Translations under genes and position numbers: made by a program
NCBI GenBank assembly: GCA_937891805.1
Contig: CALATK010000037.1
Location: 1-22,578 of the forward strand
Direction of reading: 5' to 3'
Length of the DNA stretch: 22,578 nt
Source of the DNA: an uncultured Fibrobacter sp.
GTDB taxonomy: Bacteria > Fibrobacterota > Fibrobacteria > Fibrobacterales > Fibrobacteraceae
Shown: in pieces, positions 8,449 to 15,887 of the stretch
Position numbering within the stretch: position 1 is the first letter of the stretch
Layout: every line of letters begins with the position of its first letter
Notes under the pieces: generated by a model
The model's input: only the letters and a program-made list of their open reading frames with translations
What the model was told of the DNA's origin: nothing
Database searches by the model: none

Positions 8449-8523
8449 AATCCTAACCTCAGACCTTCAATCCTAAAACCTAAACACCAACCACGGCCTT
8501 ATGGCCTAACCACTTTCAACGTG

Positions 8524-11500
8524 TCACTTCACCACTCCGATGCGGTATAATTTCTGCTTGGTCTTGCCGGAGCTGAACTTCACCTGCAGCCGGACCGTAT
8601 AGACATCGCTGCCCAAAGCTTTCAGGTCCAGGTTCTCGAACTGGTTCCGACCCGCCTCCACGCCGGACATTTTCTGCTGATAGACGCAGTAGCCCGTAAT
8701 GTCGTAGATTTCAAGCGTTACCGTCTTGGCGGCATTCCCGATTTCAAAGCGGGCCTTGGCATTCCCGCCCCGCACAGGATTCGGGTACACGAAAAATTCC
8801 CGAATTTCGTCCTTCAGTTTGGCTGCCGCAGGTTCGCCAAGCCGAGAAGCGTCAAAGTAGCCCGTCCTTTCGTTTCCGCCGGCAGGGAGCGTCCACGCCG
8901 CCGGAGATTCCACCGCCTTGCCGCTAGCTTTTTTCAGACGGAACGCCGAAAGGCTGTTCCTGTGCAGGGCGTAAATTTCAGGACCTGCGGACTTTGCGTC
9001 GGGAATGGCGTCAGCTACGAAGATGCTCATGGGCTTCAGCTGCTTTACAGACTCCACATACTCGAAGCTTCCTGCCGCCAGGGGGAATCCGTCTTTTTCT
9101 GTAAGGGCCTTGCCTTTGCCTGTGTAGGCGTACACCAAGCCGTCGTTACTGGGCACGAGAATTTCGGGAGCGTCGTCACCGTTCACATCTACAAGCACAG
9201 GGTCGCTGAAAAATCCGTATATCGGAGACCCGCGGGACACCTTCACCGGGAACCCTGCGATGGGGAGGCCCGAACGGTCCAGCGCGTACACCAGGTTGTC
9301 CCCCAAGAAAACGATTTCGGGATACTTGTCTCCGTTGATGTCACCGATGGCAATACCGGAGGTCTCGTCCTTCAAGCCGCTGGTACCGCCAGCGCCGCGC
9401 TTGTAGTTCTTGGTCCAGAGAGTTTTGAGGGTGCCCTTGCTTTCGTCAAAATTCAAGCTTGCCACAGTCCCGCGACTGCCCACGGCAATGATTTCGCTTG
9501 CGCCGTCCCGGTCCATGTCGGTACAGGCAATGCGGAATGTCTCACCGGACTTGCCCTCTAGTTTCTTGGGCCCGCGAGAGGTAAACACAGAGCCGTCATC
9601 AGACGCGTAGGCAAACAGGTCGTCGCCGCTCTTGGACAATTTACCGCAATAGGCCATATCCGTAAAGACCTTTGCCGAAGACTTTTCCGAAATCTTGAAT
9701 CCCTGAACAGGAGCGAAGGTCTTTGCGTCATAAATCAGCGCTCCCTCGCGGCTGGCAATCCGGATTTTTCCGTCGTGAATGACAGGCCCCGCCGTCGCGG
9801 AATCCACCGCAAGTTCATCTTGTATGGGGAGACCACCTACAAAGCGGGTCTTCACCAGCTTGTTCCTGTGCAGGCTGTAAACATCCTTGCCGTCGCTGGT
9901 TATGCCCACCAGCGGGCCATGGCTTGCGCCCACGCGGTACAGCGGCACCTCGACCTTTGCACTGTCGCGGGTCAGGGACTTTTGCACAATCGCGGTATCG
10001 GCAACGAACAGCGTGTCGCCTAAAGCATTGAACGCCTGCAGGGTTCCGTCCTCGGCGCCCACCACAAGGATTTTTCCTCCCTCGTGTTCCGGGTCGTCAA
10101 CGAACACGGCGCCACGCACCGCCGAATTCAGGCCCACGTTGCGGGGGAACTTGCTCCCTTCGATACTGCCGTCGTCAATGCTGATGGTCACGCTGATTAC
10201 AGGTGCCGCAAAGTTCAGTACGCTATCGCCCATGAAGGCGTTAGAAGTTTTCTCCTTGCGGGCATCCTTCGGCACATTCACCGTAATCTTGATTCCGGTG
10301 TAGCCGCCCTGGGCCGTCATGGTGTTGGCATAGCCCGTAGTGCCAATGGTCTTGACCGTATCGAATTTCTGCTTGGAATCCTTCGCGGGCACCCGCAGGT
10401 GGGGCAACAGGTCTGTACCGCTGCCATAATCGTAGGTGTCTTCGCCCAAGGCGTTCTTGAAGGACTTGCCTATGCTGAGAATCCCGTCAGATTCTACGAG
10501 GGACATTCCGAACTGGTGGTCCCGCAGGGTGTCGCCACCCCAGAAGTTCGCTATGCCATACTGCAAGGATTCCCGCAGGTGCCATTCGTTCACCTTCCAG
10601 ACGGCAATCCCGCTGGCCGGGAGCCCTGCATCAAAGGAACTGGGCGCGAGAATGAAACCGCTCAACTGTTTCTTGTTCGGGCTGCACTTGCCATTCACGC
10701 ACACGTTGTCCTCGAAAAGTTTGGAGATGCTGTCCACAGGAACCGTAACCTTTTCCTCTTCGGTCTGTTCGCCCGCATTCCGGACGTATCCCACTTCTAC
10801 CGTGCCGTCCTTGTTCCAACTGCGCTGGCGGTTTTCGATGAGCAGGTATTCGCTCCCGCTCAGGGGCACTTTCACGATTTCGGTGCCGAGGCCGCTACCA
10901 GCGGCAGCGATTTCCACCGTCACGGGCTTCCCTGCTGTTGGCCGAACCTCTCTCACCTTTCCCCAGCCCATGTAGAGCCTGTCCCAGGCCGCAGGCAGTG
11001 CCGGCAAGAATCCGTTGCCCGCGTTGTAGCCAGCAAAATCCATCAGGTCGAAATATCCCAGGCGGCTGATTCCCTTCACCACGTCGTAAGTGTTGGGGAG
11101 CCCCAGTTCACGACCCACCTGGTTTGTGATAATCCCGTTGATGCCCCAGTTCAGGCTATCTTGCGAGGCTGTTTCAGACACCACCATGATAGAACGCAAG
11201 GTATCCGCAGTCCCCGCATCTACACCCTTCAGCAAAAGAGCCGTCGTCACCGTATCGCCGCTCTCGCCCACACCCATCACGGGCTTCACGTTTTCGTTCT
11301 TGGCGGAATCGGGCATCAGGTACATCCAGGCATCCTTATCCACGTAAATGTCCAGAAAATCTCCCGGCGTGTCGGCATTGCGGGTTCCCATGCTGCCACC
11401 GTCCAGCAGGCGGCTCGCCCCAGCGTGGGCAATCATGTAGGAGCGTTTTACGTTCGGGTTCTTGGAAAGGGGTATCTTGAAGGGCGAATCCTTGGAGGAA

Positions 11501-11937
11501 TGAGCCTTGGCCACCGCATCGTAAATAAAGTTCAGGTAAAGGCGACTGCGGTCCTCGTCGTATTCCGCCGTCTTTTCGCCCTTGCTCTTGCCGGTGCGGT
11601 TATAGCCCATAATGGGCTTGTCCAAAGTGTACAGGGAATTTTCAGGAAACACCCGTGCACGCACCGCCAACTTGCCCCCGCTGGCCGCCTGGTAGTAGGC
11701 GTTCACGAATTCAAAATGGCGGATCCAGTAGTTCGGATTGGCACGCACTCCCGAGGGATCCAGCTTGTAATTCACCTTGGTGTCGGAATTGAACTGGCCG
11801 TTTCCCGTGGTGAGGGAATTATCCGGTTGCTCTTCCTTGAAATCCACCAGCAGCACGAACACTTCCAGGGTGTCCGCCGCCTGCGCAAAAGACAAAAGAC
11901 CTACAACAAATGCAAAGAAAACCGCATTCAGCTTCAT
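8524..11937 (-). CDS. Secreted M6-family pseudo-metalloprotease with beta-propeller and C-terminal sorting-like domain
   Basis: The start is placed at 11937 because it gives a clean 20-residue signal peptide (MKLNAVFF...AQA, cleavage before AD); a longer frame from TTG at 12027 would add a non-signal leader that overlaps the divergent promoter. The protein is 1137 residues. Residues 25-450 resemble M6/immune inhibitor A peptidases ('VFVLLVDFKEEQ', 'ASGGKLAVRARVFPEN', 'LGLPNTYD', 'GYFDLMDF', 'EYLLIENRQR'). The zinc motif HExxH is replaced by N-Q-V-G-R (272-276), so catalysis is unlikely. Residues about 610-1005 form a beta-propeller with FG-GAP/VCBS calcium loops ('DMDRDGASEI', 'DINGDKYPEI', 'DVNGDDAPEI'). 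Residues 1048-1137 ('FFVYPNPVRGG', 'LEIYDITGYCVYQQ', 'VYTVRLQV') resemble type IX secretion C-terminal sorting domains. Surface adhesion or scaffolding is a plausible role. It heads the minus-strand run. Confidence 0.85.
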   Translation of the reverse strand: MKLNAVFFAFVVGLLSFAQAADTLEVFVLLVDFKEEQPDNSLTTGNGQFNSDTKVNYKLDPSGVRANPNYWIRHFEFVNAYYQAASGGKLAVRARVFPENSLYTLDKPIMGYNRTGKSKGEKTAEYDEDRSRLYLNFIYDAVAKAHSSKDSPFKIPLSKNPNVKRSYMIAHAGASRLLDGGSMGTRNADTPGDFLDIYVDKDAWMYLMPDSAKNENVKPVMGVGESGDTVTTALLLKGVDAGTADTLRSIMVVSETASQDSLNWGINGIITNQVGRELGLPNTYDVVKGISRLGYFDLMDFAGYNAGNGFLPALPAAWDRLYMGWGKVREVRPTAGKPVTVEIAAAGSGLGTEIVKVPLSGSEYLLIENRQRSWNKDGTVEVGYVRNAGEQTEEEKVTVPVDSISKLFEDNVCVNGKCSPNKKQLSGFILAPSSFDAGLPASGIAVWKVNEWHLRESLQYGIANFWGGDTLRDHQFGMSLVESDGILSIGKSFKNALGEDTYDYGSGTDLLPHLRVPAKDSKQKFDTVKTIGTTGYANTMTAQGGYTGIKITVNVPKDARKEKTSNAFMGDSVLNFAAPVISVTISIDDGSIEGSKFPRNVGLNSAVRGAVFVDDPEHEGGKILVVGAEDGTLQAFNALGDTLFVADTAIVQKSLTRDSAKVEVPLYRVGASHGPLVGITSDGKDVYSLHRNKLVKTRFVGGLPIQDELAVDSATAGPVIHDGKIRIASREGALIYDAKTFAPVQGFKISEKSSAKVFTDMAYCGKLSKSGDDLFAYASDDGSVFTSRGPKKLEGKSGETFRIACTDMDRDGASEIIAVGSRGTVASLNFDESKGTLKTLWTKNYKRGAGGTSGLKDETSGIAIGDINGDKYPEIVFLGDNLVYALDRSGLPIAGFPVKVSRGSPIYGFFSDPVLVDVNGDDAPEILVPSNDGLVYAYTGKGKALTEKDGFPLAAGSFEYVESVKQLKPMSIFVADAIPDAKSAGPEIYALHRNSLSAFRLKKASGKAVESPAAWTLPAGGNERTGYFDASRLGEPAAAKLKDEIREFFVYPNPVRGGNAKARFEIGNAAKTVTLEIYDITGYCVYQQKMSGVEAGRNQFENLDLKALGSDVYTVRLQVKFSSGKTKQKLYRIGVVK

Positions 11938-11995
11938 AGGGTAAAATTTACAAAAAAGGAATAAGGCATTGGCAACCGCTCTATAATTTTTTTTG

Positions 11996-12049
11996 ATAAC
12001 TCCGCATAAAAATTTAGTATTGGACAACGTAAAAAACCGCTTCTATATT
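11996..12049 (+). promoter_or_regulatory. Promoter P1 of the AhpD/CMD-family gene, copy 1 of a three-copy regulatory element
   Basis: An upstream box ATAACTCCGCATAAAA starts at 11996. TTGGAC (-35, 12020-12025) and TATATT (-10, 12044-12049) are separated by exactly 18 bases. The same layout recurs at 12748-12801 and 17618-17671, with the upstream box always starting 24 bases before the -35. The spacing identity and the preserved flanks ('TATTGGAC', 'TTCTATATTT') indicate a functional, co-regulated promoter. Confidence 0.8.
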
Positions 12050-12080
12050 TTGCGCAACAAAAAAACGGTGCAGACGCACC

Positions 12081-12088
12081 AAAGGAGA
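12081..12088 (+). promoter_or_regulatory. Ribosome binding site deciding the start of the AhpD/CMD-family gene
   Basis: AAAGGAGA lies 9 bases before ATG 12098. The open frame extends upstream to 11993, but that would place the start inside promoter P1, so 12098 is the real start. Confidence 0.8.
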
Positions 12089-12097
12089 GTGCAAAAT

Positions 12098-12655
12098 ATG
12101 GCAAGAGTAAAATTTATTGAATCCGTTGACGAAGCCCAGGGCAAGGCAAAGGAGGCCTACGAAAAGCTCGTCTCTACAGGCAAGATTACCAACATGAAGC
12201 GTGCGCTGCTGCAGGACTACGCCACATTCGACGCCTTCATGGGTTGGTACACCAGCTGGGCCCGACTCGTAGAAATCATCGGGCAGCGCGCCGCCACCGT
12301 TTACGCCCACGCGGTTTCTACCACCAACAGTTGCCAGCTCTGCTCGCTGTTTTTTATCAGCGACCTGAAGGCTCTCGGTATCGACCCCAACGGCTTTGAA
12401 TACGAGAAGAACGAAGAGATTCTCGTGAAGCTCGCAAGGCAAATCGTGAAGAACCCCACCGCCGTTCCGGACAGCTACTTCGAGGAACTGCGCAAGTTCT
12501 ACAACGATTCCGAGATTGTGGCCATCGTGGGCTTTGCCGCCCAGATGATAGCCACCAACAACTTCAACTCGGTGCTGAAAATCGACGTGGACCAGCGTCT
12601 TCTCCCCATCGTAGGCGAATTCAAGCCCGCCACCTGGAGAAAAGACATCAAATAA
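12098..12655 (+). CDS. AhpD/carboxymuconolactone decarboxylase-family protein
   Basis: A 185-residue cytoplasmic protein with the all-helical CMD/AhpD look. The diagnostic redox site is a CxxC pair, C79 and C82, in 'TTNSCQLCSLFF'. Alkylhydroperoxidases of this family usually have a histidine four residues after the second cysteine; here it is F86, so the proton-relay residue is missing and classical peroxidase activity is doubtful. A thiol-disulfide or electron-transfer role is possible. The gene is followed by a strong terminator and then by the AprA-like operon, whose promoter is nearly the same as its own, so it is probably expressed with sulfate assimilation. The substrate is unknown. Confidence 0.75.
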   Translation: MARVKFIESVDEAQGKAKEAYEKLVSTGKITNMKRALLQDYATFDAFMGWYTSWARLVEIIGQRAATVYAHAVSTTNSCQLCSLFFISDLKALGIDPNGFEYEKNEEILVKLARQIVKNPTAVPDSYFEELRKFYNDSEIVAIVGFAAQMIATNNFNSVLKIDVDQRLLPIVGEFKPATWRKDIK

Positions 12656-12657
12656 GT

Positions 12658-12674
12658 TTGTACTCTCCGTACAA
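12658..12674 (+). repeat. Small inverted repeat directly after the AhpD/CMD-family stop codon
   Basis: TTGTAC (12658-12663) and GTACAA (12669-12674) form a perfect 6-bp stem around the 5-base loop TCTCC, starting three bases after the stop. It stands in front of the larger terminator hairpin and may be part of a bipartite terminator or stabilise the mRNA 3' end. Confidence 0.4.
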
Positions 12675-12677
12675 GCT

Positions 12678-12729
12678 GGCGCTCCCGGGAGATTCGAAGT
12701 CCTTTTTCGGGAGCGCCTTTTTTCTTTTT
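12678..12729 (+). terminator. Rho-independent terminator of the AhpD/CMD-family gene
   Basis: Perfect 10-bp arms GGCGCTCCCG (12678-12687) and CGGGAGCGCC (12708-12717) enclose a 20-base loop and are followed by a T-rich tract (12718-12729). It separates this gene from the sulfate operon, which has its own promoter. Confidence 0.85.
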
Positions 12730-12747
12730 GCGTTATAGCAAAATTCT

Positions 12748-12801
12748 ATAAAACACCATAAAAATATAATATTGGACGGGGTGAAAATCCCGTTCTATAT
12801 T
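12748..12801 (+). promoter_or_regulatory. Promoter P2 of the aprA-aprB-cysD-cysN operon, copy 2 of the element
   Basis: ATAAAACACCATAAAA starts at 12748, 24 bases before TTGGAC (12772-12777). TATATT is at 12796-12801 after an 18-base spacer ending in GTTC. The -35, -10, spacer length and 'CATAAAA' match P1 and P3; the upstream box is the most diverged of the three. The TTG codon inside the -35 opens a longer reading frame, but that is not a plausible translation start. Confidence 0.8.
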
Positions 12802-12822
12802 TGGCAGCACCAAAAGTTGTAC

Positions 12823-12826
12823 GGAG
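12823..12826 (+). promoter_or_regulatory. Ribosome binding site selecting the GTG start of aprA-like
   Basis: GGAG stands 5 bases before the GTG at 12832. The nearby ATG at 12827 is out of frame, and the only earlier in-frame starts overlap the promoter. Confidence 0.65.
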
Positions 12827-12831
12827 ATGCT

Positions 12832-14622
12832 GTGAAGATAGAACGGCTTAAAACGGATTTGCTGATTATAGGCGGCGGGACGGCCGGCTGTTATGCCGCT
12901 ATTACTGCTGCAAGTAATGCCGACGGGGTACAGGATGCCGCGGAAAATAAAGGCGCCTGCCTCAAGATACTCGTCGTAGAAAAGGCGAACATCAAGCGGA
13001 GCGGTTGTCTTGCCGCTGGCGTAAACGCCCTGAACGCCTACATTACCGAAGGCCGCACGCCCAGGGATTATGTGGAATACGCGAAGAAGGACGCCGACGG
13101 AATCGTGCGCGAGGATTTGCTCTATTCCATTTCGGAGAGGTTTAACGAAGTCACGGCGCACCTGGAAAAGCTGGGCCTGGTCATCTTGAAGGACAAGGAC
13201 GGCAAGTATGTGACCCGCGGGAACCGCAACATCAAAATCAACGGCGAGAACATCAAGCCGATTTTGGCTGCGGCAGTCGCGAAGGCTCCGAACGTTCAGG
13301 TGCTGAACCACGTGAACATTTTCGATTTTTCCGTTCACGACAACAGGATTGACGGGGCGTTCGGTTTCGGAATCGAGAACGATACTTTTTACGCCATCGA
13401 GGCGGGAGCGGTGATTATCGCGACGGGCGGTGCCGCCGGACTTTACCAACCGAACAATCCGGGATTTTCGCGCCACAAGATGTGGTACCCGCCGTTCAAT
13501 ACGGGCGCGGGTTACGCCATGGGAATCCGTCACGGTGCCGAGATGACCACATTCGAGATGCGTTTTATTGCGCTCCGTTGCAAGGATACGATTGCCCCAA
13601 CGGGAACGCTTGCGCAGGGCGTTGGCGCCAAGCAGGTGAATGCGCTCGGAGAAGTTTACGAGACCAAGTACGGAATTTCTACTTCGGAACGCGTGTACGG
13701 TACGGTGGCCGAAAATCTGGAAGGTCGCGGGCCGTGCTACTTGCGCACCGTCGGGATTACGCCCGAACAGGAAGAATCGCTTTTGAAGGCTTACCTGAAC
13801 ATGGCTCCGTCGCAGACGATTCGCTGGATTGAAAACGGCACTCCGTCGAAAGCGAATGTGGAAATCGAAGGTACGGAGCCCTACATCGTGGGCGGCCACA
13901 CCGCAAGCGGTTACTGGGTGGATACCAAACGCGCAACGACTATCGAAGGGCTCTATGCCGCTGGTGACGTTGCCGGTGGTGCCCCGCAAAAGTATGTGAC
14001 GGGGGCCCTTGCCGAAGGCGAGATTGCCGCGAAAAGTGCCGTGGAGTACATAGAGAGTTTGTCGGCCCTTCAACAAGCTCATGGACCTGACATATCGAGC
14101 GTGAATCTGTTGGAAAAAATTTCGGAAGGGGAGGTTGCAGAACATGTCGCAGAAATCGAGAAATTCCTTGGCAAACGAGTCAATAACACCTTCGAAAAAG
14201 CCCGTGACGAAGGCGGAGACACCGTCGAACACCTTGAAGAAGAAATGCAAACAATTATGGACGCTTTTGCAGGTGGCATCAAGACAGGCTATCGTTATAG
14301 CGAAAATCAGTTAGCAGTTGCTCTTGAAGAAATCAAGAAGATTGAGGCCCGCACGGATTCCCTGCGTGCCGCCGACCTACAAGAGGTGATGTACATCTAC
14401 GAACTCAGGGAACGCCTGACGGTCTGCAAGAGCGTGATTGCGCACTTGGCCGCACGCCATGAAACACGTTGGCACGGTTTTGCTGAGAACCTCGACTATC
14501 CCGAAAAAGACAACATCAACTTCCGCAAGTACGTGAATTCCCGTCTCGAAAACGGACAAATTAAAATCATCTTGCGCGAACTTACTGCAGAAGGGCAAAG
14601 GAACTATGAGCATCAGCATTGA
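12832..14622 (+). CDS. aprA: AprA-type adenylylsulfate (APS) reductase flavoprotein subunit, probably assimilatory
   Basis: A 596-residue FAD flavoprotein of the fumarate reductase/AprA superfamily. The dinucleotide-binding motif 'LIIGGGTAGCYAA' is at 11-23. The sequence 'IKRSGCLAAGVNALNAY' (54-70) and the block 'AGYAMGIRHGAEMTTFEMRF' (226-245) followed by 'IALRCKDTIAPTG' match AprA family signatures better than those of SdhA, FrdA or NadB, as does 'GGHTASGYWVD' (354-364). 'GLYAAGDVAGG' (373-383) is the second FAD contact. Predicted reaction: APS + 2 e- to sulfite + AMP, with electrons through the neighbouring ferredoxin subunit. The context of CysD and CysN, with no DsrAB or Sat, points to assimilation. 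Residues that hold the substrate in Archaeoglobus AprA appear to have counterparts (N68, R244/R249, H356), but I assigned them by eye. GTG start; the gene overlaps the next by 17 bases. Confidence 0.85.
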   Translation: MKIERLKTDLLIIGGGTAGCYAAITAASNADGVQDAAENKGACLKILVVEKANIKRSGCLAAGVNALNAYITEGRTPRDYVEYAKKDADGIVREDLLYSISERFNEVTAHLEKLGLVILKDKDGKYVTRGNRNIKINGENIKPILAAAVAKAPNVQVLNHVNIFDFSVHDNRIDGAFGFGIENDTFYAIEAGAVIIATGGAAGLYQPNNPGFSRHKMWYPPFNTGAGYAMGIRHGAEMTTFEMRFIALRCKDTIAPTGTLAQGVGAKQVNALGEVYETKYGISTSERVYGTVAENLEGRGPCYLRTVGITPEQEESLLKAYLNMAPSQTIRWIENGTPSKANVEIEGTEPYIVGGHTASGYWVDTKRATTIEGLYAAGDVAGGAPQKYVTGALAEGEIAAKSAVEYIESLSALQQAHGPDISSVNLLEKISEGEVAEHVAEIEKFLGKRVNNTFEKARDEGGDTVEHLEEEMQTIMDAFAGGIKTGYRYSENQLAVALEEIKKIEARTDSLRAADLQEVMYIYELRERLTVCKSVIAHLAARHETRWHGFAENLDYPEKDNINFRKYVNSRLENGQIKIILRELTAEGQRNYEHQH

Positions 14623-14932
14623 TCAAGGCAAGTGCATCGGTTGCGGGCGCTGCCACGACGTTTGCCCCGGCACGTTAATCAAGATAAACGAAGGCAAAAA
14701 AGCGTTTATCAAGTACCCCAAGGACTGCTGGGGTTGCACCTCGTGCATCAAGGAATGCCCCGTTCACGCTATCCGATTCTTCCTCGGCGAAGACATTGGC
14801 GGCAAGGGCTGCAAGGTGCACACCGAAAAGGTCAAGGGCCAAAAGAACGATATCGTGCGTTGGATTTTTGAGTTGAACGACGGAAGTGTCAAGACTATCG
14901 ACATTGACCCCAAGGAATCGAACAAATACTAG
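14606..14932 (+). CDS. aprB: AprB-type ferredoxin subunit with two 4Fe-4S clusters
   Basis: A 108-residue iron-sulfur subunit that passes electrons to the AprA flavin. Cluster motifs are C10/C13/C16/C20 ('CIGCGRCHDVCP') and C41/C44/C47/C51 ('CWGCTSCIKECP'). W42 sits where AprB carries a conserved tryptophan thought to help electron transfer, and 'CxxCIKxCPxxAI' plus the C-terminal strand 'RWIFELNDGSVK' (85-96) are AprB-like, beyond a generic bacterial ferredoxin. The first cluster motif is compact, unlike the longer loop in dissimilatory AprB, and the C-terminal tail is shorter (about 108 versus about 150 residues). Start ATG overlaps aprA by 17 bases and follows AAAGGA, implying translational coupling and a stoichiometric complex. 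Confidence 0.85.
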   Translation: MSISIDQGKCIGCGRCHDVCPGTLIKINEGKKAFIKYPKDCWGCTSCIKECPVHAIRFFLGEDIGGKGCKVHTEKVKGQKNDIVRWIFELNDGSVKTIDIDPKESNKY

Positions 14933-14945
14933 GAATTTCACAAAT

Positions 14946-14970
14946 CGTCATTCCGGGCTTGACCCGGAAT
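14946..14970 (+). repeat. Hairpin repeat element between aprB and cysD
   Basis: GTCAT is followed by a perfect 8-bp stem, ATTCCGGG (14950-14957) and CCCGGAAT (14963-14970), closing on loop CTTGA; the final AT of GTCAT is part of the stem. It lies in the 55-base gap ahead of the cysD ribosome binding site. Same plan as the element at 142-165. No T-run follows, so it probably does not terminate the operon, but it could modulate cysD translation or mRNA decay. Confidence 0.6.
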
Positions 14971-14987
14971 CTTAATGGAGATTTAAC

Positions 14988-15887
14988 TTGAGCGAATATT
15001 CACATCTCGACGAACTGGAAGCCGAAGCCATCTACATCATCCGCGAAGTCGCTGCCGAATGCGAAAAGCCGGTGATGCTTTATTCTATCGGCAAGGACAG
15101 TTCCGTCATGTTGCATTTGGCCATGAAGGCCTTTTACCCCGAAAAACCGCCTTTCCCGTTCCTGCACGTGAACACCACGTGGAAGTTCCGCGAAATGATC
15201 GAGTTCCGCGACAATATCGCAAAAAAACTCGGCATCGAAATGCTGGAATACATCAACCAAGACGGCGTCAAGCAGGGCATCAACCCGTTTGACCATGGCG
15301 CTGCCTATACCGATATCATGAAGACGCAGGCCTTGAAGCAGGCGCTCAACAAGTACGGCTTTACCGCTGCCTTTGGCGGTGGCCGCCGTGACGAAGAAAA
15401 ATCCCGCGCCAAGGAGAGGATTTTCTCTTTCCGTAATTCTGCACACGCTTGGGACCCGAAAAACCAGCGCCCCGAAATGTGGAAACTTTACAACACCAAG
15501 ATTAACAAGGGCGAAAGCATCCGCGTGTTTCCGATTTCGAACTGGACCGAAAAGGACATCTGGCAGTACATCAAGCGCGAAAAGATAGACATCGTTCCGC
15601 TGTACTTTGCAGCCCCGCGCCCAGTCGTGGTGCGCGATGGCAACATCATCATGGTGGACGACGAACGTTTTCCGCTTCGCGAAGGCGAAACGCCCGAAAT
15701 CAAGTCGGTGCGTTTCCGTACACTGGGCTGTTACCCGCTCACGGGTGGCATTGAATCGACCGCCACGACGCTTGACGAAATCATCGACGAAACATTGAGC
15801 GCCGTTTCTTCGGAACGCACATCCCGCGTCATCGACAACGAAGCCGCAGGCAGCATGGAACGCCGCAAGAGGGAGGGATATTTCTAA
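14988..15887 (+). CDS. cysD: Sulfate adenylyltransferase subunit 2 (CysD)
   Basis: Catalytic subunit of GTP-dependent ATP sulfurylase: ATP + sulfate to APS + pyrophosphate. The PP-loop '[14 protein letters not shown]' (32-45) and '[20 protein letters not shown]' are family hallmarks, as are '[16 protein letters not shown]' and the C-terminal '[14 protein letters not shown]' and '[20 protein letters not shown]'. Length 299 residues, close to the family norm of about 302. The start is TTG at 14988, with GGAG (14977-14980) 7 bases upstream; there is no better in-frame ATG. The stop overlaps the cysN start (TAATG), which favours one-to-one synthesis of the CysDN complex. Confidence 0.97.
   Translation: MSEYSHLDELEAEAIYIIREVAAECEKPVMLYSIGKDSSVMLHLAMKAFYPEKPPFPFLHVNTTWKFREMIEFRDNIAKKLGIEMLEYINQDGVKQGINPFDHGAAYTDIMKTQALKQALNKYGFTAAFGGGRRDEEKSRAKERIFSFRNSAHAWDPKNQRPEMWKLYNTKINKGESIRVFPISNWTEKDIWQYIKREKIDIVPLYFAAPRPVVVRDGNIIMVDDERFPLREGETPEIKSVRFRTLGCYPLTGGIESTATTLDEIIDETLSAVSSERTSRVIDNEAAGSMERRKREGYF

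Noticed and set aside
10084..11964. 626-codon plus-strand frame opposite the pseudo-M6 gene
   Set aside because: Same reasoning: the minus strand has a signal peptide, M6 and FG-GAP signatures; the plus-strand product has none.
11982..11987. Perfect TATAAT on the plus strand
   Set aside because: No -35 at a workable distance (TTGGCA is only 7 bases upstream), and P1 immediately downstream explains the gene better.
11938..12027. Longer N-terminus for the pseudo-M6 protein from TTG at 12027
   Set aside because: It would put 30 residues before a clean signal peptide and overlap the divergent promoter.
12772..12831. Longer N-terminus for the AprA-like protein from TTG at 12772
   Set aside because: The TTG is part of the conserved TTGGAC -35 element, so the region is promoter, not coding.
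12733..14250. 505-codon minus-strand frame opposite aprA-like
   Set aside because: The plus-strand flavoprotein is unmistakable and has promoter and ribosome site; the antisense frame has neither.
12832..14932. Dissimilatory sulfate reduction
   Set aside because: CysDN accompanies the reductase in place of Sat, AprB is short, and no qmoABC or dsr gene is present in the window.
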